Made by a program: the position numbers and the translations under genes
Shown here: positions 1-8,915 of the stretch, one piece after another
Numbering within the stretch: the stretch's first letter is position 1
Layout: each line of letters starts with the position of its first letter
Assembly: GCA_022709905.1 (NCBI GenBank)
Contig: JAKLHY010000009.1
Location: 1-64,000 of the forward strand
DNA: 64,000 bases
Direction: 5' to 3'
Origin: Verrucomicrobiota bacterium
Lineage (GTDB): Bacteria > Verrucomicrobiota > Verrucomicrobiia > Limisphaerales > UBA1319
The notes under the pieces: generated by a model
The model's input: only the letters and a program-made list of their open reading frames with translations
Database searches by the model: none
Told to the model about the DNA's origin: nothing

Positions 1-336
1 AGTCGCTCGCCAGTGTCGCACCCGCCGGAAAAACGTGCGCAAATGGCTCGGTTCCAATCCGCTGCCCGGTCGAGCCAGGAAATATTCGAAGAGCGTTTTG
101 GCCTCCAGTTCGGGCGCATCCCGCAACATCGCGGCCACCTCCGGCCAGATCTTTTCCAATGGATCAAGTCGCGTTCGCCATTGGTGGGGCTTTTGCAGTT
201 GGGCAGGCGGTTCGGCCGCCTGGATATACTTGCGTGCCGTTTGCGGATGAACATCCGCCTTCATCGCGCTAACGATTATCTTTCCAGTTCTTTGATATTC
301 ACTCATGAGCCGTTGATACTGTTTGTTGGTAATCAT
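1..336 (-). CDS. istA: IS21-family transposase IstA, N-terminal part (runs off window)
   Basis: This frame is open from the ATG at 336 down to base 1, giving 112 residues beginning MITNKQYQRLM. It has an N-terminal helix-turn-helix (IVSAMKADVHPQTARKYI) followed by a WRTRLDP...WPEV...LEAKTLFEYF block and FFRRVRHWRA. This is the characteristic start of IS21-family IstA transposases, which catalyse cut-and-paste with the IstB helper ATPase. The DDE catalytic core and istB would lie outside the window to the left. The element reads leftward. Its end probably lies near 459, where it interrupts the IS1634-type gene. Family assignment is from recognised sequence pattern, not from a search. Confidence 0.85.
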   Translation of the reverse strand, partial: MITNKQYQRLMSEYQRTGKIIVSAMKADVHPQTARKYIQAAEPPAQLQKPHQWRTRLDPLEKIWPEVAAMLRDAPELEAKTLFEYFLARPGSGLEPSHLRTFFRRVRHWRAT

Positions 337-459
337 CTTGCAGCCGCCCGGTTTTGGCTTGGACCCCCAAGGGCCAGCCTCCGGACCGCTGCTCGATGCT
401 ACCGGCTCACTGTTGATTTTTAATTGGCATCATTGGTGAAAAATAATCGTCACTGTTCA
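1..459 (-). mobile_element. IS21-type insertion sequence, one end
   Basis: The element carries the istA start (1-336) and about 120 bp of terminal sequence. On the minus strand the presumed end starts TGAACAGTGACGATTA at 459, and a related repeat, TCAACAGTGAGCCGGTA, lies about 45 bp inside it. Multiple inner terminal repeats and a TG terminus are typical of IS21 ends. The neighbouring IS1634 reading frame is interrupted right at this point. The boundary is inferred; the other end is outside the window. Confidence 0.6.
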
Positions 460-1066
460 GATCCCGGCTGTGACCGTATTGGGCTAGGTGCTCCGGTCCC
501 TGACCTTCAAAATAGACACTGGTTAAATCGTAAAGCACCAGCCGGACACTCTGGGGAAAAGCCCGGGCATACAGTTGCTTCTCGAAATGGACCCAGTGGC
601 CGTTGAGCCGATCCATCGCTTCATAGATATCGTCTTCATCAAACGACTCATCGGCCTTCAAGCCGCACGCTTGAGCCAACCAGGTGCCTTGGGCCTTCTG
701 AGCCAAGGACAGCTTGGCGCAAGGGAAAAGCAGACGACTATAAATGACGGCTTGGAGCAGCCCGCGTTGACGGGCTGACCCCAGGTCGGCGAACAGTTCG
801 CCGAGCCGGAAGCGTGACCAGGCCTGGTTGAGGACTGCCAAGCCGCCGTAGTCCAGAGCCTCATGCAACTGAACCTGCTCGGCGGGAAGGAAATCCTGGC
901 CCTTGAGAGAGGCCATAATCAGATCGCGCGTGGGGGCCGGCAGGTCGGTGATATTGCAGACGGTGCGGGAGCGAGGGCCTTTGGGGGTGCGGAAGGATTC
1001 CCGCACGAGGTAAGAGACGTAGGTTTTGCCGTTCTGGCGCCGGGAGGTAGTGGTTTGGACGAACAC
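407..1066 (-). pseudogene. IS1634-family transposase, truncated by the IS21 insertion
   Basis: The 219-residue frame starts MFVQTTTSRRQNGKTYVSYLVRE and contains the segment LVLYDLTSVYFEG...YGHSRD, characteristic of the first part of IS1634-family (IS4 superfamily, DDE) transposases, which are normally about 550 residues. Authentic sequence stops near base 460. The last residues (LNSDDYF onward) are read out of the inserted IS21 end and hit a stop. The DDE core beyond the first Asp is not in the window. It is almost certainly inactive unless the rest lies intact beyond the IS21 element. Confidence 0.75.
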
Positions 1067-1195
1067 GGGCTACAGTCTGACACCACCTCTACTGTTATGT
1101 CAATATAGATATGGACACTATAACAAATATTACTTGCTACATATTTCGCCAAAACCCCAACAAAGTTGATGTTTTGACTCATTTCTCCAGGAACT
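460..1195 (-). mobile_element. IS1634-type element remnant
   Basis: It comprises the truncated transposase plus roughly 130 bp upstream of its start. The outer boundary is not visible as a clean inverted repeat. It is placed just before about base 1195 because GH36 homology in the flanking gene begins there (GWYVHHGGGWP). The other end is displaced by the IS21 insertion and is outside the window. Confidence 0.5.
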
Positions 1196-2277
1196 TAGGC
1201 TGGTACGTGCATCACGGGGGTGGCTGGCCGCGAGTCGGCACATGGCAAGTGGACTCGAACCGGTTCCCGCGGGGCCTGCGCGCCATTTCGGATCACGCGC
1301 ATCAACACGGCATCAAAATCCTGGTCTGGTTCGAACCCGAGCGCGTTACCGCGGGCACCTGGCTGGCCCAGAACCATCCGGAATGGGTGCTGGGCGGCGG
1401 GAAAGGGGGCCTGCTTAACCTGGGCAACGATGAGGCCCGGCGATGGCTCATCGAGCACGTGGACCAGCTGATCCGCGAGCAGGGCATCGACCTCTACCGC
1501 CAGGATTTCAACATGGACCCTCTGGATTTCTGGCGCAGAAACGATGCGCCCGATCGCCAGGGAATCACCGAAATCAAGCATGTGACCGGCTATCTGGCGT
1601 TTTGGGACGAACTGCGCCGGCGTCATCCGAATCTGTTGATCGATTCCTGCGCTTCCGGAGGCCGGCGCAACGATCTGGAAACCCTGCGCCGTGCCGTGCC
1701 GTTATGGCGTAGTGATTATGCCTATGAAACCACGGGGCACCAGTGCATGACCTACGGTCTTTCGTTCTGGGTGCCCTATCACGGCACCGGCACCGTCGCG
1801 GCCCGCAACGCCAGCTATTATGGCAGCGGCAAGTCACCCGTCGAACCCTACGCCTTCTGGAGCAATGTCACCCCGAGCCTCGGATTCGGCGTCGATATGC
1901 GCGTGCCGGATCTCGACTACGACGCCCTTCGACGGCTCGTGAAGCAATGGCGCCAGGTTATTCCATGCTATTCCGGCGATTTCTATCCGCTGACTCGTTG
2001 GACGCGCGATAACGCGGTCTGGATGGCGTGGCAATTCCACGTTGCCGACTCGGGTGGAGGGATCGTCCAGGTTTTTCGTCGTGAGAACAGCCCGTATGAG
2101 TCCGCCTGTTTTCGGCTCCAAGGCCTGGAATCGAATGTCCAGTATGCAGTCTATCCTGTGGACATGCCGGGTGCGAAACAGGAGCACTCAGGCCGTGAAT
2201 TGCTCGAAGACGGCCTCAGGGTGTCGATACCGAATCGTCCTGACGCCGCGGTTCTGGTTTACGAACGATTGCAGTGA
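1111..2277 (+). pseudogene. GH36 alpha-galactosidase (melibiase), 5'-truncated
   Basis: Residues from about 29 onward match the catalytic (beta/alpha)8 barrel and C-terminal beta domain of family 36 alpha-galactosidases: GWY..GGWPxVGTWQVDSNRFPRGL, ILVWFEPERV, LYRQDFNMDP (nucleophile Asp region), SCASGGRRNDLET (acid/base Asp region) and VPYHGTGT. Family members are about 700 residues, so the N-terminal supersandwich domain and start are missing. The first ~28 residues of this frame are likely read from the adjacent insertion element. The remnant would act on alpha-1,6-galactosides if it were complete. It converges on, and overlaps by 62 bp, the minus-strand iron-sulfur gene at its 3' end. The open frame itself is intact to the natural C-terminus. 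Confidence 0.8.
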
Positions 2278-3922
2278 CCGGTTGAATCATCACCGCGCTT
2301 TGGGGAAGCAGGGGTTGCCGACTCACCCATGCGGCGTGGCAACGGTATTCGCAAAGACCGCATCCGACGCAGGCGTCCGCCTTTACAAAGGGCGCCAGGA
2401 TCCGGCTCATTTGTTCGATTTGCTCGGGAGAAAACATGCCTTCGGGAACGGTTCCTGTGGCGAGTTGGATGGGGCGCATCTCGATGGCGCGATAGCCGGC
2501 GGCGTTGCATTCGTCGAAGCACAGCTGGCAATCGCGTTCGCCGCGATGCGGCAGGCAAAGAGACGTGTCCAGGATGGCAAGCCCGATTTGGCAGCGCCGT
2601 TTTTGGGCCAAATCGAGCGGCTGGATGGCGCCGGTTGGGCAGACTTGTGTGCAGAAGTTGCATTCGGGATGGCAGCCTGCGTGCGAGAAAACCGCCCTCG
2701 GGGTCCACAGAGCCTCGAGTCCATATTCCCAACCGGCGGGTTGCAGCACGGGTCCTGGACAGACCTTCAAGCACTGCTCACACCGGATGCACAGGTCCAG
2801 GAACGGCCCCTCCGGCACACTGCCAGGCGGCCGGAGAGGCGGCGGAGCCGCCACGGCAGTTTGCCGGGTCAGAAGCGCCGCCGCCAAACCGCCCGCGACT
2901 GAACCGAGCATGGTGCGACGCGTGACCACGAGCGGATCCGTGGCTTTCGACTTCTTCCCTGGGACTGAGGTTGAGATCCAGGCGAAGTCAATGGCCTGCT
3001 GTGGACATGCGCCGCCGCAGGTTTGACAGAAGGCACAGTTCAAGGGGCGTGTCGCACAATCAGCGGCGACGGCGCCAAAGGAACATACGCGAACGCAGTG
3101 TTGACACTGAACACAACGATTGCCGACTTGTCTTTGGAATCGGCTGCCCAAGCCGGCTACCGAGAGGAGAGCGCCACTGGGACAGACGAATCGGCACCAG
3201 AATCGCGGCCCGATCAGGCTGAGGAAAAAAGCCGCCGCAAAAAGCCCAAGGGATAATCCCATGGCAACGGACATTGGAGGCACCATGCCCCAGTTCTTCG
3301 CAAGACCCAGCTGGACGTTCCCCGCGCTGAACAGAAGCCCGCGGGTCAACACAGGGATCGCGGCCGCGAAACCGGAGAGGAGAACTCCGCCGAAGGATGC
3401 CGCCAATACGGCGGTCAGAATGCAGAAACGAACGGCGGCCCATCGAGGACTCAAAGCACTCTTGAACCAGGGGATTCGTCTCGCAATGAGAAAATCAAAG
3501 AGATCGATCAAGGTGCCCATCGGACAGAGGTAGCCGCAAAACACCCGGGGAAACAAAAGTCCCAAGCTCAGCACGGCCCCCGCGCCCAGCAGCGCAATAT
3601 TCCACCAGCGCGCCGCAATTGCGGTCGAAAGCCCAACCAGTGGATCGAGCCACAAAAAAAGCTCCACGATTGTCCACGGCTTGCCAGTTGGGATCTGACT
3701 CGATAAGAGGATGGCATACGGCCAGGAAACAACGAAGAACAGGTACAGATAAAGCAAAAGAAAGGCCGTCTGCAGCAATCGCCGAATCGGCGCGGCCTGC
3801 CATGAGGGACCGATCGCGACGAGGATCCGATCGCATGCCTTCTGCCGCCCTGAGGTTTTTCCCGCCCGGTCCGAGGAACGAAACAGGTTCAGTGAACGGA
3901 GGAAAGCAGGGATGTTCTTCAC
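2216..3922 (-). CDS. NapH/NosR-type membrane ferredoxin fused to a NapG-like periplasmic iron-sulfur domain
   Basis: The protein has 568 residues. The N-terminal half has several membrane helices with FPRVFCGYLCPMG and FWCRFVCPSGALL, the paired CxxxCP motifs of NapH/NosR/YccM-type quinol-oxidising proteins, then two 4Fe-4S motifs (CVQCQHCVRVC, CAFCQTCGGACP). A second export-like segment follows (RRTMLGSVAGGLAAALL), resembling a Tat twin-arginine signal. It leads into a NapG-like domain with four more cysteine clusters, including CIRCEQCLKVCP and CVGCGLCEYRC. By analogy it would move electrons between quinol and a periplasmic acceptor. Its start overlaps the stop of the FMN-binding gene by 4 bp, so it is translationally linked to it. 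The NapH-then-NapG order within one polypeptide is unusual. Its role in this operon is inference. Confidence 0.8.
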   Translation of the reverse strand: MKNIPAFLRSLNLFRSSDRAGKTSGRQKACDRILVAIGPSWQAAPIRRLLQTAFLLLYLYLFFVVSWPYAILLSSQIPTGKPWTIVELFLWLDPLVGLSTAIAARWWNIALLGAGAVLSLGLLFPRVFCGYLCPMGTLIDLFDFLIARRIPWFKSALSPRWAAVRFCILTAVLAASFGGVLLSGFAAAIPVLTRGLLFSAGNVQLGLAKNWGMVPPMSVAMGLSLGLFAAAFFLSLIGPRFWCRFVCPSGALLSVAGLGSRFQRQVGNRCVQCQHCVRVCSFGAVAADCATRPLNCAFCQTCGGACPQQAIDFAWISTSVPGKKSKATDPLVVTRRTMLGSVAGGLAAALLTRQTAVAAPPPLRPPGSVPEGPFLDLCIRCEQCLKVCPGPVLQPAGWEYGLEALWTPRAVFSHAGCHPECNFCTQVCPTGAIQPLDLAQKRRCQIGLAILDTSLCLPHRGERDCQLCFDECNAAGYRAIEMRPIQLATGTVPEGMFSPEQIEQMSRILAPFVKADACVGCGLCEYRCHAAWVSRQPLLPQSAVMIQPVTAIVRKPEPRRQDDSVSTP

Positions 3923-4902
3923 TGAAGCCCGGCCTGTTTCAAGGCCTGAAACGCGCCATCCATGATCGCCTGCGAGGTAACCGTGGCGCCTGTGACGGCA
4001 TCAACCTGGAGGCTTTGTTTCTCGACTATACGTTGAGGAACAATTTTGGTGGCATTGAGGTCAATTTTTTCTTCATGGCTGACGCCGACGGCTGAGATCT
4101 TTTCTTCGCGAATTGTGACGGTGACTTCGATGTCTTTTTTGTCGGAATAGCCGAGGGCCTGGCCAACGTAACTGCCGTCACGCAAACGGACCGTGGACAG
4201 GGACCGCAGAGCCAGCATGTCGAGCTTGTTTTGTACTTTTGAGGCGTAACGCCGCAGCAAATGCTTTCCATAGGGCTGGTCGGAAGTCGGATAGAGGCGA
4301 ACTGCTTCAGCGTAATGTTCCCTGGCCTTCACGAGGTTGCCTGTTTTGATGTAGAGATCGCCGTAGAAGTCGTGGATGTTGGCGAGGTTGATGATACGCC
4401 ACGGGGCCGCGGGCAAATCGGTCGTGGCTTTGTTAAGGACCTCGATGGCTTTGGGGAGTTCTCCAAAGTGCACGAGGCAGGAGGCGTAGCAAAGATAGGC
4501 ATGAGTCGCGCCCTGGCCGACGGTTTTCTCCAGGTATTTGGGATACTCGCGGGCCGCCCAGGCATAATTTCCGCTCATAAACAGGTACATGGGCAGTTCG
4601 TGACCATCGCCGATATCCCCTTTTTGGGCGTAGATCCAGGTGAGTTTGATTCCCTGGCGCACAGAGGCTTCATCGAGGGCGAGCAACCGGCGAACTTCGA
4701 GCCGGGCATCCTTCCACGCCTTGTTCGTGTCCCAGGCCAAGGGTGTCGTCGCGATCCAGTCGGGGGGGACTTGGAGCTGGGCGAGGGCCTGTGCCAGCGC
4801 CGGAGGAGCCTTGTCATCAAGCGCGAATCCAGAACAGGGTGAGAGCGACGGCAGGCAACCGAGTGCCAGCAATACAAAATGTCTCAGCGATGCGCGCCAC
4901 AT
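3919..4902 (-). CDS. Secreted TPR protein with C-terminal FMN-binding (flavinylation) domain
   Basis: It is 327 residues from the ATG at 4902; an alternative ATG lies at 4953, and longer starts would run into the upstream gene. A signal-peptide-like stretch (MWRASLRHFVLLALGCLP) is followed by a TPR-like helical region, then an FMN-binding domain of the RnfG/NqrC/NosR type. The motif TGATVT at about residues 304-309 matches the [S/T]GA[S/T]xT site at which ApbE attaches FMN covalently to threonine. No apbE is in the window. The gene lies between the Hyf-like complex genes and the NapH/NapG-like fusion, whose start it overlaps by 4 bp. A periplasmic flavin relay is the likely role. Confidence 0.75.
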   Translation of the reverse strand: MWRASLRHFVLLALGCLPSLSPCSGFALDDKAPPALAQALAQLQVPPDWIATTPLAWDTNKAWKDARLEVRRLLALDEASVRQGIKLTWIYAQKGDIGDGHELPMYLFMSGNYAWAAREYPKYLEKTVGQGATHAYLCYASCLVHFGELPKAIEVLNKATTDLPAAPWRIINLANIHDFYGDLYIKTGNLVKAREHYAEAVRLYPTSDQPYGKHLLRRYASKVQNKLDMLALRSLSTVRLRDGSYVGQALGYSDKKDIEVTVTIREEKISAVGVSHEEKIDLNATKIVPQRIVEKQSLQVDAVTGATVTSQAIMDGAFQALKQAGLQ

Positions 4903-4973
4903 GGTCGTTGGAACATAGCGAAGGACAGATCCTTCCGGCAAGATCGATCCCATCCTCGATTTCTCGATGGGCT

Positions 4974-5834
4974 TTATGGGCGGTTCATCAGCCGGTTTGT
5001 TGCCAGGAGGATCCCGTGGAGGAGGGCGTGCGGATTGGGCGGGCAGCCGGGAACATAGACATCGACGGGAATCACCGCATCGACGGCGCCCCGGGTGGCG
5101 TAGTTGACACCAAAGATGCCTCCGCTGCATCCGCAAGCGCCCACAGCGACTACCAGCCGCGGATCTGGTGTCGCGTCATATGTTTTTTTCAGGGCGAGTT
5201 CCATGTTTCGAGTGACGGGGCCGGTGACCAGAAGCATATCGGCATGGCGGGGAGAGGCGACAAAATGGATTCCAAACCGTTCCACGTCATAGACCGGGCT
5301 GTTGAGTCCGGCGATTTCGATCTCACAACCGTTGCAGGACCCGGCATCCACTTCGCGAACATGGAGGGAGCGGCCGAAAATTTCATGGGCGCGTTTTTTG
5401 ATCTGCTGACCAAGCAGATCGAGCGATTGGCGATGAGTCTCGATGGAACCATCGAGGGCGCCAGAGACCTGGCGTAGTCTGCAATCCTGCGTGCCATTGG
5501 CGTTCAGTTGATAACGGGAGGAAAAGATTAGGTCGTTACGATGGCGCACGGCGCATTCGCAGTCGCGGGTCATGCGGATTGATGAATCCACCTCGGCACA
5601 CAATCCGCAGAAGGTGCAACGAGCCAGGTCGAAACAGACGGTTCTCTGGCCGTCTGAATCTTGATGGGAAAGAGCGCCGGTCGGACAAACGGCGGCGGCC
5701 GGGCGGGCGTCCTTCCAGTTTTCCCAGTCAAACTCGGGGTGTCCGCGGGTGTTGGGAGACACTTCCGGCGGCGTGTCAGGATAGTGTGTGGTGACCACGC
5801 CGGTCGAAAGGCTTTTGCCAAGGATGCCAAACAT
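4974..5834 (-). CDS. Ferredoxin-NuoB fusion subunit of the Hyf-like complex (HyfH/HyfI-like)
   Basis: It has 286 residues. The N-terminal part carries cysteines arranged like a degenerate 2[4Fe-4S] ferredoxin (CPTGAL, CTFCGLCAEV, CEC), resembling HycF/HyfH. The C-terminal part is a NuoB/HycG-type small subunit with GSCNGCEIE, GACGCSGG and GCPPNP, which bind the N2-type 4Fe-4S cluster at the quinone or active-site end. In E. coli these are two proteins, whereas module B of this same window also keeps them separate, so the fusion is specific to module A. It lies 3 bp downstream of the ligand-less large-subunit gene. Confidence 0.8.
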   Translation of the reverse strand: MFGILGKSLSTGVVTTHYPDTPPEVSPNTRGHPEFDWENWKDARPAAAVCPTGALSHQDSDGQRTVCFDLARCTFCGLCAEVDSSIRMTRDCECAVRHRNDLIFSSRYQLNANGTQDCRLRQVSGALDGSIETHRQSLDLLGQQIKKRAHEIFGRSLHVREVDAGSCNGCEIEIAGLNSPVYDVERFGIHFVASPRHADMLLVTGPVTRNMELALKKTYDATPDPRLVVAVGACGCSGGIFGVNYATRGAVDAVIPVDVYVPGCPPNPHALLHGILLATNRLMNRP

Positions 5835-5837
5835 AAG

Positions 5838-7442
5838 TCAGCGATCGGTTCCCGAGTAAGAGAGATTGAAACTTTTGTTGACGACAGGAAAGTCGGGGAT
5901 GATGTCGCCGAGGATGGCCTCGCTGAGCGCAGGCCAGTTTTGGAGCGAGGGATCTTTCACTTTACATCGCGCCAACCGGTTGCCAGGGGCGGTGAGGATC
6001 CAGTGGAAGATCTCCCCGCGCCAGCCTTCCACGTAGCCCAGGGCGGGACGATGGGGCGGCAGCTCACGGACTTCAATACGCACCGGGCCTTCGGGCAAAA
6101 CCGCGATGAACTGCTCGATGAGCGAAAGCGATTCCCACACTTCGTCCACGCGCACCCGCAGACGATGTTCCACATCGCCGGCCTGGTAGACAGGCACTTT
6201 AATTTTTACCTGGTCATAGGCGGCATGCTGGAAATCGCGTCGCAAGTCATGATCGAAACCGGAGGCCCGGCCCGCAATGCCCACGACCCCGAGGTCACGC
6301 GCGATTTCGGGTTTGAGGACACCGGTGTGTTGTAGGCGGTCCAGCGTGGATGAGGATCGTTCGATGAGCCCAACGAGCGAGTTGAACTCAGGCTTCAATC
6401 CGGACACCAAGTCGGCCAGGACTTTGAGTTGACCTTGATTCCAATCGAACCGCACCCCCCCCAGGCACGCCATGCCGCGCAGGAGCCGATTGCCGGTCAG
6501 GTGTTCGTTGACCCGCAGGATTCGTTCCTTCAGCCGCATGGCGTGCATATGGGCTGTGACAAAGGCGACGTCGGTGCTGATGGCGCCGAGGTCCGCGATG
6601 TGATTGTAGAGCCGCTCGAGCTCAAGACACACGGAACGCATCACGCGCGCCCTGGCCGGCGCCCGCCCGTCAGCGGCGCGTTCCACCGCGTGGCAAAAAG
6701 CCGTCGCATGCGCAAAGCTGGAATCGCCGGAAATGCTCTCGGCCAGGCGGACACCGGCTGAGACGGGCAGACTCTCAAACAGCTTCTCGGTTCCTTTGTG
6801 CACATAAAACATCCGGAGTTGCAGGTAGAGCACCGGTTCGCCCGCCACGCTGAATAGAAAGTGTCCGGGCTCAATGATGCCAGCGTGCACCGGCCCGACG
6901 GGCACCTGGAAAACTCCTTCACCCTCCACCTTGCGGAACTTGTGGCGCTCTCCCTCAAAAGGAGGCAACACAGTCCCCAACGCAAAATCCTTGCGCAACG
7001 GATAAACCTCAGGCCAGTCGTCGTGTAGCGCGCACCGGCGAGGATTCGGATGGCCAACAAGCTTGAGGCCAAACAGGTCCTGGACTTCCCGTTCCTGCCA
7101 GTTGACGGCTGGAAAGGCTTGTGTCAACGAGGGAAACAGTGGCGTCTCCGGCAGGACTGGCGCGCGAAGAACGATGAAGCCATGCGCCGCATCGAGCGCC
7201 ATCACATAGTAAAGATGATACACCCCGTCCGTTGGCCGGGCGTCATTGGCAAACAGGCTGATCAATCGGGCGTTCGCACCGCGACAGAGATGCGCGCAAA
7301 GCCCGGAAACCAGCTCTATGCTGACATGGATATACACCTCGTCAGGATAAGGGGCGGAGAAGGCTTCGATACGTCCCTCGAAACGCCGGGCCACTTCGTC
7401 GATCACCGGCCGGAGTTCGTCCGAAACGTGCCATCCATTCAT
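5838..7442 (-). CDS. HyfG/HycE-like large subunit lacking [NiFe] ligands (NuoC-NuoD fold)
   Basis: It is 534 residues from the ATG at 7442, chosen because it overlaps the hyfF stop as ATGA. Residues 1-150 are NuoC-like (NWQEREVQDLFGL, YPLRKD); the rest is NuoD/HycE-like. Where hydrogenases have RICGIC the sequence reads ESISGDS, with Ser238 and Ser241 in place of the cysteines. At the C-terminus DPCxxC is replaced by NLSYSG (Ser528, Gly531). All four nickel ligands are therefore gone and the protein cannot hold a [NiFe] centre. It ends exactly at TDR, the point after which HycE-type precursors are cleaved. It resembles the energy-converting hydrogenase-related (Ehr) complexes, thought to couple another redox reaction to ion pumping. 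Confidence 0.85.
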   Translation of the reverse strand: MNGWHVSDELRPVIDEVARRFEGRIEAFSAPYPDEVYIHVSIELVSGLCAHLCRGANARLISLFANDARPTDGVYHLYYVMALDAAHGFIVLRAPVLPETPLFPSLTQAFPAVNWQEREVQDLFGLKLVGHPNPRRCALHDDWPEVYPLRKDFALGTVLPPFEGERHKFRKVEGEGVFQVPVGPVHAGIIEPGHFLFSVAGEPVLYLQLRMFYVHKGTEKLFESLPVSAGVRLAESISGDSSFAHATAFCHAVERAADGRAPARARVMRSVCLELERLYNHIADLGAISTDVAFVTAHMHAMRLKERILRVNEHLTGNRLLRGMACLGGVRFDWNQGQLKVLADLVSGLKPEFNSLVGLIERSSSTLDRLQHTGVLKPEIARDLGVVGIAGRASGFDHDLRRDFQHAAYDQVKIKVPVYQAGDVEHRLRVRVDEVWESLSLIEQFIAVLPEGPVRIEVRELPPHRPALGYVEGWRGEIFHWILTAPGNRLARCKVKDPSLQNWPALSEAILGDIIPDFPVVNKSFNLSYSGTDR

Positions 7443-8914
7443 GGGCGTCCTCCAATGATGCGAGACGCGTCTTGAATCAGGCCGCAAACCGGCGCGGGCA
7501 GCCAGAGGCTGAATACCAGCAGAACCCCCAACAGCAGAGTCATGGCGAGCGCCGTGTCGGTCCCGGGCCGCTTCGAATCCTGAAGGTTCTTCGGCATGCC
7601 GGGGATAATGCGGCTCAATTGCTGGAGAATTCCGCAGAACGATGCCAGGAGGGCCACCAGAATCAAAACGCCGGCGGCAGTTTGATGGGTCGCGAGCGCC
7701 CCGCCAATAATGGTGACCTCACTCAGGAACAGCCCAAAAGGAGGCATCCCCATGGCTGCGATCCCCGCCATACTCATGGCGATGCCCGTCGCCGGCAGGA
7801 TTTTGCCGACGCCTGGACCGATGCGGCGAAATTCCAGCGTATGGAAGGTTTGATGGATGTTCCCCGCCGCAAAAAACAAAACCGGCTTGGTCAGGGCGTG
7901 ATACCCCATGTGGAGCAGCGCGCCAAAAATGGTGGCGGGCGTGTTGAGGGCGATCCCCGCGCAAATCAGTCCCACATGTTCCAGGCTTGAATAGGCCAGC
8001 ATGCGCTTGAGGTTTTTTTGCACCAGGATGAACGGGGCGGCAAGGAACATCGAAAACAGGCCGAAACCCAACAGAACATGGCGGCTGAAATCCGAGTTCA
8101 GACAAGCGGTGGTGAGAATGTGAAAGCGGATGAGGGCATAGAGGGCGATTTTGAGGGAGACGCCCGAGAGCATGGCGCTGGTGGGAGACGGGGCCTCGCT
8201 GTGCGCATCCGGCAACCAGGTATGCATGGGCGCAAGGCCCGCCTTGGTCCCGTAACCGATAAACGCAAACACAAAGGCCAGCTTCAGCAGGTGAGGATCC
8301 AGTTGGCGCGCGACGGACATCAGATGCGACCAGTTGAAGCTCGGCAGCGGTTGGGGATTGTTTTTGCAGGCGGCGGCATAGACGAATACCGTGCCCAACA
8401 AGGCCAGGGCCAAACCCAGGCTGCCGAGGATGACATACTTCCAGGCGGCTTCGAGCGAGGTCCGCCGGTTGTAGAGCGCGACCAAGAGCACCGACGATAA
8501 GGCCGTGGCTTCCACCGCCGCCCACATAACTCCCAGGTTGTTGGCCAGCACCACCAGGAACATCCCCGCCCCAAAGAGGGGCGTCAGGACGTAAAATTCA
8601 CGAACCCGTCCGGGGGTTATCGTGCCCGCGGCCAGGTCGCGCTGGAAATAGCGGCCCGCGTTAAGCGAGGTCGCCAGGGATACCACGGAGATGAGCAAGA
8701 CCATCCAGATGCTAAGGGCGTCGGCCGACAGGAACTCCCGACCCTCGGTGACCACGCCGCAAACCAGGACCTGCCGGAGCAGAACGACCGCCAATCCCAG
8801 CGTGACGGCGAAGGCGGCCACACCCAATCCAGCCATGATCCTGCGCGAGGGGGCCACCAGGCAAAGCATACCCGCAGCCATGGGCGTCATCAGGATGAAG
8901 GTCAGCAACGGCAT
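7439..8914 (-). CDS. hyfF: HyfF-type membrane antiporter-like subunit
   Basis: A 491-residue integral membrane protein of the NuoN/MrpD/HyfF family, with about 14 predicted hydrophobic segments. It contains the family core AGLAPMHTWLPDAHSEAPSPTSAMLSG and the KRMLAYSSLEHVG and GYHALTKPVLFFAAG regions that hold the conserved channel Lys/His residues. These subunits form ion-translocating half-channels in complex I-like machines. Its stop overlaps the next gene by 4 bp, and it starts 1 bp after hyfE. No HyfF equivalent is present in module B. Confidence 0.9.
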   Translation of the reverse strand: MPLLTFILMTPMAAGMLCLVAPSRRIMAGLGVAAFAVTLGLAVVLLRQVLVCGVVTEGREFLSADALSIWMVLLISVVSLATSLNAGRYFQRDLAAGTITPGRVREFYVLTPLFGAGMFLVVLANNLGVMWAAVEATALSSVLLVALYNRRTSLEAAWKYVILGSLGLALALLGTVFVYAAACKNNPQPLPSFNWSHLMSVARQLDPHLLKLAFVFAFIGYGTKAGLAPMHTWLPDAHSEAPSPTSAMLSGVSLKIALYALIRFHILTTACLNSDFSRHVLLGFGLFSMFLAAPFILVQKNLKRMLAYSSLEHVGLICAGIALNTPATIFGALLHMGYHALTKPVLFFAAGNIHQTFHTLEFRRIGPGVGKILPATGIAMSMAGIAAMGMPPFGLFLSEVTIIGGALATHQTAAGVLILVALLASFCGILQQLSRIIPGMPKNLQDSKRPGTDTALAMTLLLGVLLVFSLWLPAPVCGLIQDASRIIGGRP

Positions 8915-8915
8915 C

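Noticed and set aside
5838..7442. Calling the module A large subunit a [NiFe]-hydrogenase
   Set aside because: All four nickel-binding cysteines are substituted, so hydrogenase activity is not supported despite strong family similarity.
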